NCBI GenBank assembly: GCA_027306955.1
Contig: DAHUXX010000145.1
Span: forward strand, 1 to 9,295
Direction of reading: 5' to 3'
Source: Acetobacteraceae bacterium
Lineage (GTDB): Bacteria; Pseudomonadota; Alphaproteobacteria; Acetobacterales; Acetobacteraceae
Length of the DNA stretch: 9,295 nt
Shown: positions 1 through 5,923 of the stretch, piece by piece
Position numbering within the stretch: the first letter of the stretch is position 1
How the letters are laid out: the number at the start of each line of letters is the position of its first letter
Position numbers and translations under genes: made by a program
The notes under the pieces: generated by a model
What the model saw: the letters and a program-made list of their open reading frames with translations, nothing else
Told to the model about the DNA's origin: nothing
Databases searched by the model: none

Positions 1-1
1 C

Positions 2-496
2 GGCAGCCTCACCATCATGGTCGGCGGCTCCGCCGAGGCCTTCGCCCGCGCCAAACCCCTGTTCGACGTGATGGGCCGGAACATCACCCATGTGGGCGAG
101 GCGCCGGGCGCCGGCCAGGTCTGCAAGGTCGCCAACCAGATCATCGTCGCCCTCAACATCCAGGCGGTCGCCGAGGCCCTCACCTTCGCGAAGAAGGCCG
201 GCGCCGACCCCGCCGCGGTGCGCCAGGCGCTGATGGGTGGCTTCGCCTCCTCGCGCATCCTCGAGGTGCACGCCGAGCGCATGCTCAACCGCAGCTTCGC
301 GCCCGGCTTCCGCATCCGCCTGCACCAGAAAGACCTCAACCTCGCCCTCGGCTCGGCGCGCGAGATGGGCATGGCGTTGCCCAACACCGCCATCGCGCAG
401 CAGATGTTTTCCGCCGTCGCCGCCCAGGGCGGCTCGGACCTCGACCACTCGGCGCTGGTGAAGGCGATCGAGGCGCTGGCCGGTCTCGCGACATAA
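2..496 (+). CDS. garR: 2-hydroxy-3-oxopropionate (tartronate semialdehyde) reductase, C-terminal part
   Basis: Partial gene: the frame is open to the left edge (first codons read GSLTIMVGG), so the N-terminal NAD(P)-binding Rossmann half is missing and the ATG at 17 is internal. The enzyme reduces tartronate semialdehyde to D-glycerate in cytosolic glyoxylate/glycolate use. What remains is the all-helical C-terminal half of the beta-hydroxyacid dehydrogenase family. The block GQVCKVANQIIVALN contains the catalytic lysine (codon 125-127) and the conserved Asn of the KxxxN motif. ALMGGFASSRILEVH, then LHQKDLNLAL and LDHSALVKAIE, are typical of GarR/GlxR rather than of 3-hydroxyisobutyrate dehydrogenase (MmsB). 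The TAA stop is at 494-496. The neighbouring regulator gene at 747 could control it, but nothing in the sequence proves that. Family assignment is firm; the exact substrate is slightly less so. Confidence 0.9.
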   Translation, partial: GSLTIMVGGSAEAFARAKPLFDVMGRNITHVGEAPGAGQVCKVANQIIVALNIQAVAEALTFAKKAGADPAAVRQALMGGFASSRILEVHAERMLNRSFAPGFRIRLHQKDLNLALGSAREMGMALPNTAIAQQMFSAVAAQGGSDLDHSALVKAIEALAGLAT

Positions 497-544
497 ATAA
501 TGCATCATAAATTTGTCAGTCGTCTCGTCCGCTGCGATTAACCG

Positions 545-573
545 TTGAACAGCGTTTCGCGCGCCTTTATGGT
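545..573 (+). promoter_or_regulatory. Candidate sigma-70-type promoter for the XRE regulator
   Basis: TTGAAC at 545-550 and TATGGT at 568-573 are separated by exactly 17 bases. Each hexamer matches 4 of 6 bases of the sigma-70 consensus. They lie just downstream of an AT-rich stretch. Transcription would start near 580, leaving a leader of about 165 bases before the ATG at 747. This is a match by eye in one short gap, so it is only a candidate; the optimal spacing is the main support. Confidence 0.4.
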
Positions 574-651
574 GTCGCCATGAGGTCGCCGAGCGGGCGC
601 GGGCTTCGCGCCGACGGTGCGGGTGGGGTGTCACCCGAATAGAGCCTGGCG

Positions 652-672
652 GCCCGGCAAGGAATGCCGGGC
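652..672 (+). promoter_or_regulatory. Perfect 8-bp hairpin with AGGAA loop in the regulator leader
   Basis: GCCCGGCA (652-659) is followed by the loop AGGAA (660-664) and the exact complement TGCCGGGC (665-672). No T-run follows, so it does not look like an intrinsic terminator. The loop resembles a Shine-Dalgarno core and could be a protein or anti-Shine-Dalgarno contact site in the RNA. The stem is visible in the sequence; a regulatory role is inference. Confidence 0.4.
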
Positions 673-733
673 GACGGTCGAAGGTCGTTGTGACACGCAC
701 GGGCCCGAGGAGCGCGGCCCGCCGCACTGGTAG

Positions 734-738
734 AGGAG
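734..738 (+). promoter_or_regulatory. Ribosome binding site supporting the ATG at 747
   Basis: AGGAG lies 8 bases upstream of the ATG at 747, the ideal spacing. This and the position of the HTH domain favour 747 over the in-frame GTG at 690. The GTG does have a weaker AAGG at 681-684, so the longer form is not excluded. Confidence 0.6.
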
Positions 739-746
739 CTTTTTTG

Positions 747-1622
747 ATGCGGTTCACGGAAGTCGGTCAGCAGTTGCGGGCCTACCGGCTCGAATCGGGC
801 CTGCGTGCCGAGGAGATCGCCGCCCGTCTTGGTGTCTCGCGCGCGGCGCTCTACCGCTACGAGAAGGGCGAGGTGATCAAGCTGGACACCATCCAGCGCC
901 TCGCGGAGCTGCTGAAGATCTCGCCGCTCTCCCTGCTCGGCATCGGCGTCGAGTACTACGCGCGCCCGGTCGGCTATTTCGAGCGCCTACGCCAGTCGGA
1001 GGAGACGGCCGACCAGATCCTCCAGATCGCGGAGCCGATCTCCTACCTCACCACCACGGACCGGTTCGACCAGGCGCTCGCCGCCGCCTTCGAGGAAGCC
1101 GCCTCCCAGGCCACCAGCGAGCGCGGCGCCATCATCGCCGCCGGCGAGCAGATCCTCGGCATCCTCGCCGCGCGGAAGCGCCTCTACGGCCAGCGCCGCC
1201 CGTCCATCATCTGCATGATGTCCGCGGGGCGCATCCGCTCCTTCCTCGAACTCGGTGTCGCCGGCACCCTGCCGCTCTCCGACCGGCTGCGCCGCCAGTG
1301 CCGCGACGTCGCGGCGGCGGAGGTCGAGCATATCGCCGCCCTCATGGAAGCCGAGCCGATGGGCCTGCAGTTCGGCATCCTCTCCAATGTCGAGCCGCCG
1401 GGGCCGTTCAAGATCCTGCGCGCGCGCGACCGCGCCACGCTCGCCATCAATTCGCACCGCTGCGACAGCGGGCCCGGTCCGGCCCCTGGCGTGGCGATGC
1501 TGACCAGCGCCGACGAGGCGCTCGCCGCGCACCAGCGCGTTGCGGAGGGTCTGTGGCGCGAGGCGCTCAAGGGCGCGCAGGGGGCCGCGAAGCTGCGCGC
1601 GCTGGTCCCCGCCTTCGCCTGA
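747..1622 (+). CDS. XRE-family helix-turn-helix transcriptional regulator
   Basis: The protein has 291 residues and is predicted to be a soluble DNA-binding regulator. Residues about 6-64 form a Cro/C1-type HTH: LRAYRLESGLRAEEIAARLG, then the recognition helix VSRAALYRYEKGE (about 30-42), then IQRLAELLKISPLSLLG. The remaining roughly 225 residues are mostly helical, with no motif I can assign and no cupin or peptidase signature; they may sense a ligand or mediate dimerisation. A longer form from GTG 690 would add 19 basic, unconserved-looking residues (MTRTGPRSAARR...). The ATG at 747 has a better ribosome binding site and places the HTH at the N-terminus, as usual. It lies 250 bases downstream of garR on the same strand, with its own likely promoter. 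Its target is unknown; control of glyoxylate genes or autoregulation is a guess from position. Confidence 0.85.
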   Translation: MRFTEVGQQLRAYRLESGLRAEEIAARLGVSRAALYRYEKGEVIKLDTIQRLAELLKISPLSLLGIGVEYYARPVGYFERLRQSEETADQILQIAEPISYLTTTDRFDQALAAAFEEAASQATSERGAIIAAGEQILGILAARKRLYGQRRPSIICMMSAGRIRSFLELGVAGTLPLSDRLRRQCRDVAAAEVEHIAALMEAEPMGLQFGILSNVEPPGPFKILRARDRATLAINSHRCDSGPGPAPGVAMLTSADEALAAHQRVAEGLWREALKGAQGAAKLRALVPAFA

Positions 1623-1641
1623 TACCAGCCAACCGCGACAC

Positions 1642-1665
1642 GGGCTGGGCAGCGCTGCCCGGCCC
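1642..1665 (+). terminator. GC-rich hairpin between the XRE regulator and alaX
   Basis: GGGCTGGGCAGC (1642-1653) is directly followed by GCTGCCCGGCCC (1654-1665). In RNA this folds into a 10-bp stem (one G-U pair) with loop GCGC. It begins 20 bases after the regulator stop and ends 15 bases before the alaX ATG. No T-run follows, so it is at best a weak or factor-assisted terminator. It could instead stabilise the upstream mRNA end or limit access to alaX. Confidence 0.35.
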
Positions 1666-1680
1666 CTCTATCGTCGGCGC

Positions 1681-2394
1681 ATGACCGAACGCCTGTTCAT
1701 GGCCGACGCCGAGCTGCGCCAGGCCCGCGCCACCGTGCTTGCCGCCTCGCCGGAGGGCATCGTCCTCGACCGCACCGTCTTCTATGCCCGCGGCGGCGGC
1801 CAGCCCGGCGATACCGGCCGCATCGCCTGGGCCAGCGGCGAGACCGCCATCGTGGACACCATCAAGGGGGAGGGCGATACCATCATCCACCTCCCCGCCT
1901 CCGGCTCGCCCCTGCCGCCGGTCGGCGCCCAGGTGGACGCCGTGCTCGACTGGGAGCGCCGCTTCGCCCACATGCGCATGCACACCGCGATGCACCTGCT
2001 CTGCGCCGCCATCCCCGGCGCCGCGGTCACCGGCGGCGCGGTCGGCGCGGACCGCTCCCGCCTCGATTTCGACCTGCCCGATCCGCCCGCCAAGGAAGCG
2101 ATCGAGGAACGCCTCAACGCCCTCATCGCCGGCGACCATCCGGTTGGCATCGAATGGGTGGAAGAGAGCGTCCTCGACACCAACCCCGGCCTCGTCCGCA
2201 CCCTCTCCGTGAAACCCCCGCGCGGCACCGGGCGCCTGCGGCTCGTGCGCATCGGCGCCGGCGAGACGCCCGTCGACCTGCAGCCCTGCGGCGGCACACA
2301 TGTCGCGCGCACCGGCCTCATCGGCCGCGTCAGCGTGCTCAAGATCGAGAACAAGGGCCGCCAGAACCGCCGTATCGCCATCGCGCTCGCCTGA
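1681..2394 (+). CDS. alaX: Alanyl-tRNA editing protein (AlaX-type)
   Basis: A 237-residue stand-alone trans-editing enzyme. It hydrolyses Ser-tRNA(Ala) or Gly-tRNA(Ala) mischarged by alanyl-tRNA synthetase. Residues 1-90 form the N-terminal beta-barrel (RTVFYARGGGQPGDTG, as in the equivalent AlaRS region). The catalytic part carries both zinc motifs: HTAMH (H101, H105) and CGGTH (C203, H207). The sequence ends after the SVLKIENKGRQNRRI block, with no C-Ala domain or synthetase core. The length fits the medium AlaX class. The start at 1681 matches the usual family N-terminus (TERLFMADAEL). An open frame extends further upstream but overlaps the regulator gene and looks like shadow. There is no clear Shine-Dalgarno, and a hairpin ends 15 bases upstream. 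The next gene, sseA, starts 35 bases downstream, so co-transcription is likely. Confidence 0.92.
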   Translation: MTERLFMADAELRQARATVLAASPEGIVLDRTVFYARGGGQPGDTGRIAWASGETAIVDTIKGEGDTIIHLPASGSPLPPVGAQVDAVLDWERRFAHMRMHTAMHLLCAAIPGAAVTGGAVGADRSRLDFDLPDPPAKEAIEERLNALIAGDHPVGIEWVEESVLDTNPGLVRTLSVKPPRGTGRLRLVRIGAGETPVDLQPCGGTHVARTGLIGRVSVLKIENKGRQNRRIAIALA

Positions 2395-2429
2395 ACCCGC
2401 GCATCCGGGAAACGCCCCAGGAATTCCTC

Positions 2430-3284
2430 ATGACCGACCCCGTCATCAGCGCCGCCGCGCTTCTGTCCGCTCTCGGCAAGCCTCCTTTCGGCAGGCCAGG
2501 CCTCGTCGTCCTCGAATCGACGAAATACCTGCCCGGCGAACCGGGGAACCCCGCGGCCGAGTTTGCCGCCGGCCGCATCCCCGGCGCGCGCTATTTCGAT
2601 GTCGATCTGATCGCCGATGCCGACTCCCCGCTGCCGCACATGCTCCCCGCCCCCGGCCGCTTCGCCCGCCTGGTCGGGCGCCTGGGCATCGGCAACGGCA
2701 CCGACATCGTCGTCTACGACCGCGGCCCGATGTACTGGGCCTCGCGCGTCTGGTGGATGTTCGCGGCCATGGGCCATGACCGCGTGCGCGTGCTCGACGG
2801 CGGCTGGGCTGCCTGGCGCGCCGCGAACGGCCCGGTCGAGACCGGCATGCCCGCCGTCCCCGCCGCCGCCACCTTCCTCCCCTCGCCGCGCGCCTCGCGC
2901 GTGCGCGGCGTCGGCGACCTCATCGCCAACCTCGAAACGAAGGCGGAGCTGGTGGTCGACGCCCGCGCCGCCGCGCGCTTCCATGCCCAGGCGCCGGAAT
3001 TCCGACCCGGCCTGCGCAGCGGCCACATCCCCGGGGCCGTCAACCTGCCCGGCGCGAGCCTGGTCGGCCCCGACAAGACCATGCTGCCGATCCCCGAGCT
3101 CAAAGCCAGGATCGCCGCCGCCGGCATCGACGGCACCAAGCAAGTCGTCACCTCCTGCGGCAGCGGCGTCTCCGCGACGCTGATCACGCTGGCCATGGTG
3201 CGCGCCGGCATGGCTCCCGGCGCCGTCTACGACGGCTCCTGGACCGAATGGGGCGCCCGCCACGACCTTCCCATCGAGACCTGA
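2430..3284 (+). CDS. sseA: 3-mercaptopyruvate sulfurtransferase (two-domain rhodanese family)
   Basis: A 284-residue cytosolic enzyme that transfers sulfur from 3-mercaptopyruvate to a thiol or cyanide, releasing pyruvate. The N-terminal inactive rhodanese domain (about 1-140) shows GRIPGARYFDVDLIAD, SPLPHMLP, a VVYD strand and VLDGGWAAW. The C-terminal catalytic domain shows VVDARAAARF, RSGHIPGAVNLP and the active-site loop CGSGVSA with nucleophile C243. The CGSGV loop is typical of mercaptopyruvate sulfurtransferase; thiosulfate sulfurtransferases usually have CRxGV. The start at 2430 has AGGA at 2419-2422 with 7-base spacing. That Shine-Dalgarno is part of a 10-bp palindrome, AGGAATTCCT. 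metC follows after 20 bases, giving an evident sulfur amino-acid pair. No signal peptide is visible. Confidence 0.92.
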   Translation: MTDPVISAAALLSALGKPPFGRPGLVVLESTKYLPGEPGNPAAEFAAGRIPGARYFDVDLIADADSPLPHMLPAPGRFARLVGRLGIGNGTDIVVYDRGPMYWASRVWWMFAAMGHDRVRVLDGGWAAWRAANGPVETGMPAVPAAATFLPSPRASRVRGVGDLIANLETKAELVVDARAAARFHAQAPEFRPGLRSGHIPGAVNLPGASLVGPDKTMLPIPELKARIAAAGIDGTKQVVTSCGSGVSATLITLAMVRAGMAPGAVYDGSWTEWGARHDLPIET

Positions 3285-3304
3285 GAAAAAGGAAAACCAA
3301 CAAA

Positions 3305-4501
3305 ATGGACGACCAAGGCGCGCGCACGCGCGGCTTCAACACGAAGCTCTCCCACACCGGCCGCGCCGGCAAGCGGGTGCACGGCTTCGTCAACCCCGCG
3401 GTGCATCGCGGCTCCACCGTGCTGCAGCCCTCGATGGCCCAGCGCAAGGAGTTCCAGACCGCGCGGATGGAGCAGGAGCTGCTCTACGGCGTGCTCGGCA
3501 CCCCCACGCACTGGCCGCTCGAGAACATGATCGCGGAGATCGAGGGCGGCACGCGCTGCCAGATCGTCTCCTCCGGCCTCGCCGCCGTCACCGTGCCGCT
3601 GCAGGCCTACCTCAAGGCCGGCGACCACTGCCTGATGCCGGATTCCGTTTACGGCCCGGCGCGCGGCTTCTGCGACAGCTTCCTCAGCCGTTTCGGGGTC
3701 GAGACCACCTACTACGACCCCTGCATCACGCCCGACGCCATCGCGCCGATGTTCCGCCCCAAAACCACGGTGCTCTACACCGAAAGCCCCGGCAGCCACA
3801 CCTTCGAGGTGCAGGACATCCCCGGCCTCGCCGCCGTCGCCCACGCCAAGGGTGCCAAGGTGCTGATGGACAACACCTGGGGCATCCACTTCTTCCAGCC
3901 CTTCAGGCACGGCGTGGACTGCTCCATCCAGGCTCTCACCAAATACGTCGTCGGCCACTCGGACGTTCTGCTGGGCTCCGTCACCGTCAACACCCGCGAG
4001 GACTGGGAGCGGGTGCGCGGCACGGCGCTGGCCCTCGGCCAATATGCCTCGCCCGACGATTGCTGGCTCGCCTTGCGTGGCTCGCGCACCATGGGCGTGC
4101 GCCTCGCGCGGCAGATGCAGTCGGGCATCGAGGTCGCCTCCTGGCTCGCCGGCAAGGCGGAGGTGCTGCGCGTGCTGCACGCGGCGCTGCCCTCCTGCCC
4201 CGGGCACGAATTCTGGAAGCGCGACTTCACCGGCGCCTGCTCGCTGTTCGGCGTGGTGTTCCAGCCGCAATATTCGGAGCAGGCGGTGAACGCCATGGCC
4301 GAGGCGCTGGACCTGTTCGGCATCGGCGCCTCCTGGGGCGGCTACGAAAGCCTCGCCTTGCCCACCCATGTCACCCGCACCGCAGGCAGCGGCAATTTCG
4401 GCGGTCATATGCTGCGCCTGCACATCGGCCTCGAGGACGTCGCCGACCTCATCGCCGACCTCGACAAGGGCCTGGCCGCGCTCAGGGCGCACAAGGCCTG
4501 A
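3305..4501 (+). CDS. metC: Cystathionine beta-lyase (PLP-dependent)
   Basis: A 398-residue enzyme of the Cys/Met metabolism PLP family. It cleaves cystathionine to homocysteine, pyruvate and ammonia for methionine synthesis; relatives also desulfhydrate cysteine. Visible blocks are YGVLGTPTHWPLENMIAEIEG (the RYGTPT-like region), SSGLAAVTVPLQAYLKAGDH, DSVYGPARGFCDSFL, ESPGSHTFEVQDIP, LMDNTWG and ALTKYVVGHSDVLLG with the PLP lysine K213. The C-terminal SWGGYESLALPT and LRLHIGLEDVADLIADL complete the fold. The length is close to E. coli MetC. The FC after DSVYGPARG and the ESPGSHTFEVQDIP block favour MetC over cystathionine gamma-synthase (MetB). The start at 3305 has AAGGA at 3289-3293, 11 bases upstream, in a locally A-rich spacer. 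It probably shares an mRNA with sseA. Confidence 0.92.
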   Translation: MDDQGARTRGFNTKLSHTGRAGKRVHGFVNPAVHRGSTVLQPSMAQRKEFQTARMEQELLYGVLGTPTHWPLENMIAEIEGGTRCQIVSSGLAAVTVPLQAYLKAGDHCLMPDSVYGPARGFCDSFLSRFGVETTYYDPCITPDAIAPMFRPKTTVLYTESPGSHTFEVQDIPGLAAVAHAKGAKVLMDNTWGIHFFQPFRHGVDCSIQALTKYVVGHSDVLLGSVTVNTREDWERVRGTALALGQYASPDDCWLALRGSRTMGVRLARQMQSGIEVASWLAGKAEVLRVLHAALPSCPGHEFWKRDFTGACSLFGVVFQPQYSEQAVNAMAEALDLFGIGASWGGYESLALPTHVTRTAGSGNFGGHMLRLHIGLEDVADLIADLDKGLAALRAHKA

Positions 4502-4521
4502 CGGCGGCGAGGCTTTCAACC

Positions 4522-4557
4522 GGCGTCCATCCGCCCGATATAGGGCGGATGGACGCC
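4522..4557 (+). promoter_or_regulatory. Perfect 15-bp inverted repeat spanning the hisI start codon
   Basis: GGCGTCCATCCGCCC (4522-4536), loop GATATA (4537-4542), then the exact complement GGGCGGATGGACGCC (4543-4557). The right arm includes the hisI ATG (4549-4551) and the only Shine-Dalgarno-like bases (AGGG 4542-4545). In an mRNA read through from metC, the start would be buried in a very stable stem. The left arm begins 20 bases after the metC stop, probably beyond the reach of a terminating ribosome. The A/T-rich loop also offers a poor -10 match (TATAGG 4539-4544), with TTCAAC at 4515-4520 as a weak -35. The dyad could therefore be a DNA operator or lie at a near-leaderless start. The repeat itself is certain; its function is inferred. 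Confidence 0.65.
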
Positions 4558-4911
4558 ATCCTCGATGCCATCACGTTCAACGGCGAGGGCCTGGTGCCCG
4601 CCGTCGCGCAGCAGCACGACAGCGGCGAGGTGCTCATGCTCGCCTGGATGAACCGCGACGCCGTCGCCGAGACGCTTGCCACGGGCCGCGTCTGCTACTG
4701 GTCGCGCTCGCGCGGCCAGCTCTGGCGCAAGGGAGAGACCTCCGGCCACGTCCAGCGCCTGGTGGAACTGCGCCTCGACTGCGACGGCGACACGCTCCTC
4801 CTCCTCGTCGACCAGACCGGCCCCGCCTGCCATACCGGTGCCCACAACTGCTTCTTCCGCGCCGCCCGCGACGGCACGCTGGCCGACCTCGCGCACGCCC
4901 ACCATGGCTGA
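4549..4911 (+). CDS. hisI: Phosphoribosyl-AMP cyclohydrolase
   Basis: A 120-residue cytosolic enzyme for the third step of histidine biosynthesis, opening the adenine ring of PR-AMP. It is the single-domain form without the HisE pyrophosphohydrolase. Visible blocks are GLVPAVAQQHDSGEVLMLAWMN, ETLATGRVCYWSRSRGQLWRKGETSGH and the metal site DCDGD (Asp 77, 79 and 81 for Mg). C78, C94 and C101 (in CHTGAHNCFF) match the three zinc cysteines of the family. No in-frame ATG, GTG or TTG lies between the metC stop and 4549, so the start is well defined, although it is inside a 15-bp hairpin and has little Shine-Dalgarno. The last 8 bases overlap the next gene, suggesting translational coupling. No other his gene is nearby; hisI is often separate in alphaproteobacteria. 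Confidence 0.94.
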   Translation: MDAILDAITFNGEGLVPAVAQQHDSGEVLMLAWMNRDAVAETLATGRVCYWSRSRGQLWRKGETSGHVQRLVELRLDCDGDTLLLLVDQTGPACHTGAHNCFFRAARDGTLADLAHAHHG

Positions 4912-5914
4912 AACCGCCCCCGCCCCCATCCCGCCCGCGCCCGTCACCGTCCTCACCGGCTTTCTTGGCGCCGGCAAGACGACGCTGCTCAACCGCCTGC
5001 TGCGCGATCCGGCGCTCGCCAACGCCGCGGTCCTGGTCAACGAGTTCGGCGAGATCGGCATCGACCACCTGCTGATCCAGAAGCTCGACGACGACACGGT
5101 GCTGCTCCCCTCCGGCTGCCTCTGCTGCTCGCTGCGCGGCGACCTCGTGCGCGCACTGGAGAACCTCGAGGCCCGTGCCCCAGCCCGTGTCGTGGTCGAA
5201 ACGACCGGCGTCGCCGACCCGGTCCCCCTGGTCCAGACCCTCATGTCCCACCCGCTGCTGATCGCGCGCTGGCGGCTCGACGGCATCGTCACCGTCATCA
5301 GCGCGATCCATGGCCTCGCGCAGATGGATGAGCACGCGACCGCGCTGCGCCAGGCCGCGATCGCCGACCGCATCGTGGTCAGCAAGCCCGACCTCGCCGA
5401 CCCCGAGCCGCTTCTCGCCCGCCTCGCGCAACTCAACCCCGCCGCGCGCGCCATCGTCGCTTCCCACGGCGACGTCGAGGCCGGCGAACTCCTTGACCTG
5501 GGCCTCTTCGATGCCACGGGCAAGCACGCCGACGTCGCCGCCTGGCTTCGCGAAAGCGCCCTCTCGCGCCGCATCCCGTCCCATGATCCGCAGGGCGGAC
5601 GCATCCGGTGCTTCTGCCTCACCTGGGACGAGCCGCTCCCGTGGCAGGGTATCGGTACCTGCCTCGAAATGATGATCGGTACCCAGGGCGAGCGCATGCT
5701 GCGCGTCAAGGGGGTGTTGAACCTCATCGGCCAGGACCGGCCGGTCGCGATCCACGGCGTGCAGCACGTCTTCCACGAGCCGGTGCTGCTCGACGCCTGG
5801 CCCGCGGGCGACGATCGCAGGAGCCGCCTCGTCTTCATCACCGATGGGCTCGACCCTTCCATCGTCGAACAGGGCTTCGCCGCCTTCATCGACGCCGCCA
5901 GGGTGCTTGCGTAA
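4904..5914 (+). CDS. COG0523/CobW-family GTPase, putative metal chaperone
   Basis: A 336-residue G3E-family GTPase, thought to insert metal (zinc, cobalt or other) into client proteins. Walker A is GFLGAGKTT (19-27). The NEFGEIGIDHLL switch region and the family-defining CxCC metal site (GCLCC, C72, C74, C75) follow. ETTGVADP (99-106) is the Walker B region and SKPD (160-163) the guanine-specificity motif. The C-terminal CobW_C-like domain runs from about RCFCLTWDEPLPW to VFITDGLDP. There is no long His-rich linker, unlike many zinc-linked members, so the metal cannot be read from sequence. The start at 4904 overlaps the end of hisI by 8 bases and lies just before the Walker A strand. No cobalamin genes are nearby, so CobW proper is unlikely; a YjiA/YeiR/ZigA-like role is more plausible. 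Confidence 0.9.
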   Translation: MAETAPAPIPPAPVTVLTGFLGAGKTTLLNRLLRDPALANAAVLVNEFGEIGIDHLLIQKLDDDTVLLPSGCLCCSLRGDLVRALENLEARAPARVVVETTGVADPVPLVQTLMSHPLLIARWRLDGIVTVISAIHGLAQMDEHATALRQAAIADRIVVSKPDLADPEPLLARLAQLNPAARAIVASHGDVEAGELLDLGLFDATGKHADVAAWLRESALSRRIPSHDPQGGRIRCFCLTWDEPLPWQGIGTCLEMMIGTQGERMLRVKGVLNLIGQDRPVAIHGVQHVFHEPVLLDAWPAGDDRRSRLVFITDGLDPSIVEQGFAAFIDAARVLA

Positions 5915-5923
5915 AGGGGCGGC

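Larger units (their letters stand above)
497..746 (+). other. Intergenic region and leader upstream of the XRE regulator
   Basis: This is the longest non-coding gap in the window (250 bases). It begins with an AT-rich patch (about 491-520), which stands out in this GC-rich background, followed by a candidate promoter at 545-573. After that comes GC-rich leader sequence with a weak 5-bp hairpin (GGGTG 621-625 with CACCC 632-636) and a perfect 8-bp hairpin at 652-672. I see no terminator with a T-run for garR. I found no small gene, tRNA or riboswitch family that I recognise. A GTG at 690 is in frame with the downstream gene, but the ATG at 747 is preferred. Confidence 0.6.

Noticed and set aside
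690..746. GTG at 690 as the start of the XRE regulator
   Set aside because: It has a weak AAGG upstream, but the added 19 residues look unconserved and basic. The ATG at 747 has AGGAG at ideal spacing and puts the HTH at the N-terminus. It is not fully excluded.
497..746. Riboswitch such as SAM-II or cobalamin in the leader
   Set aside because: I could not recognise the conserved core of any riboswitch class, only two simple hairpins.
2419..2428. 10-bp palindrome AGGAATTCCT overlapping the sseA Shine-Dalgarno
   Set aside because: It has no loop, so it cannot form a useful RNA hairpin, and a palindrome this short can arise by chance.
1782..3263. Long minus-strand frame (493 codons) opposite alaX and sseA
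   Set aside because: It is antisense shadow of two well-supported genes, with biased composition and no recognisable motif.
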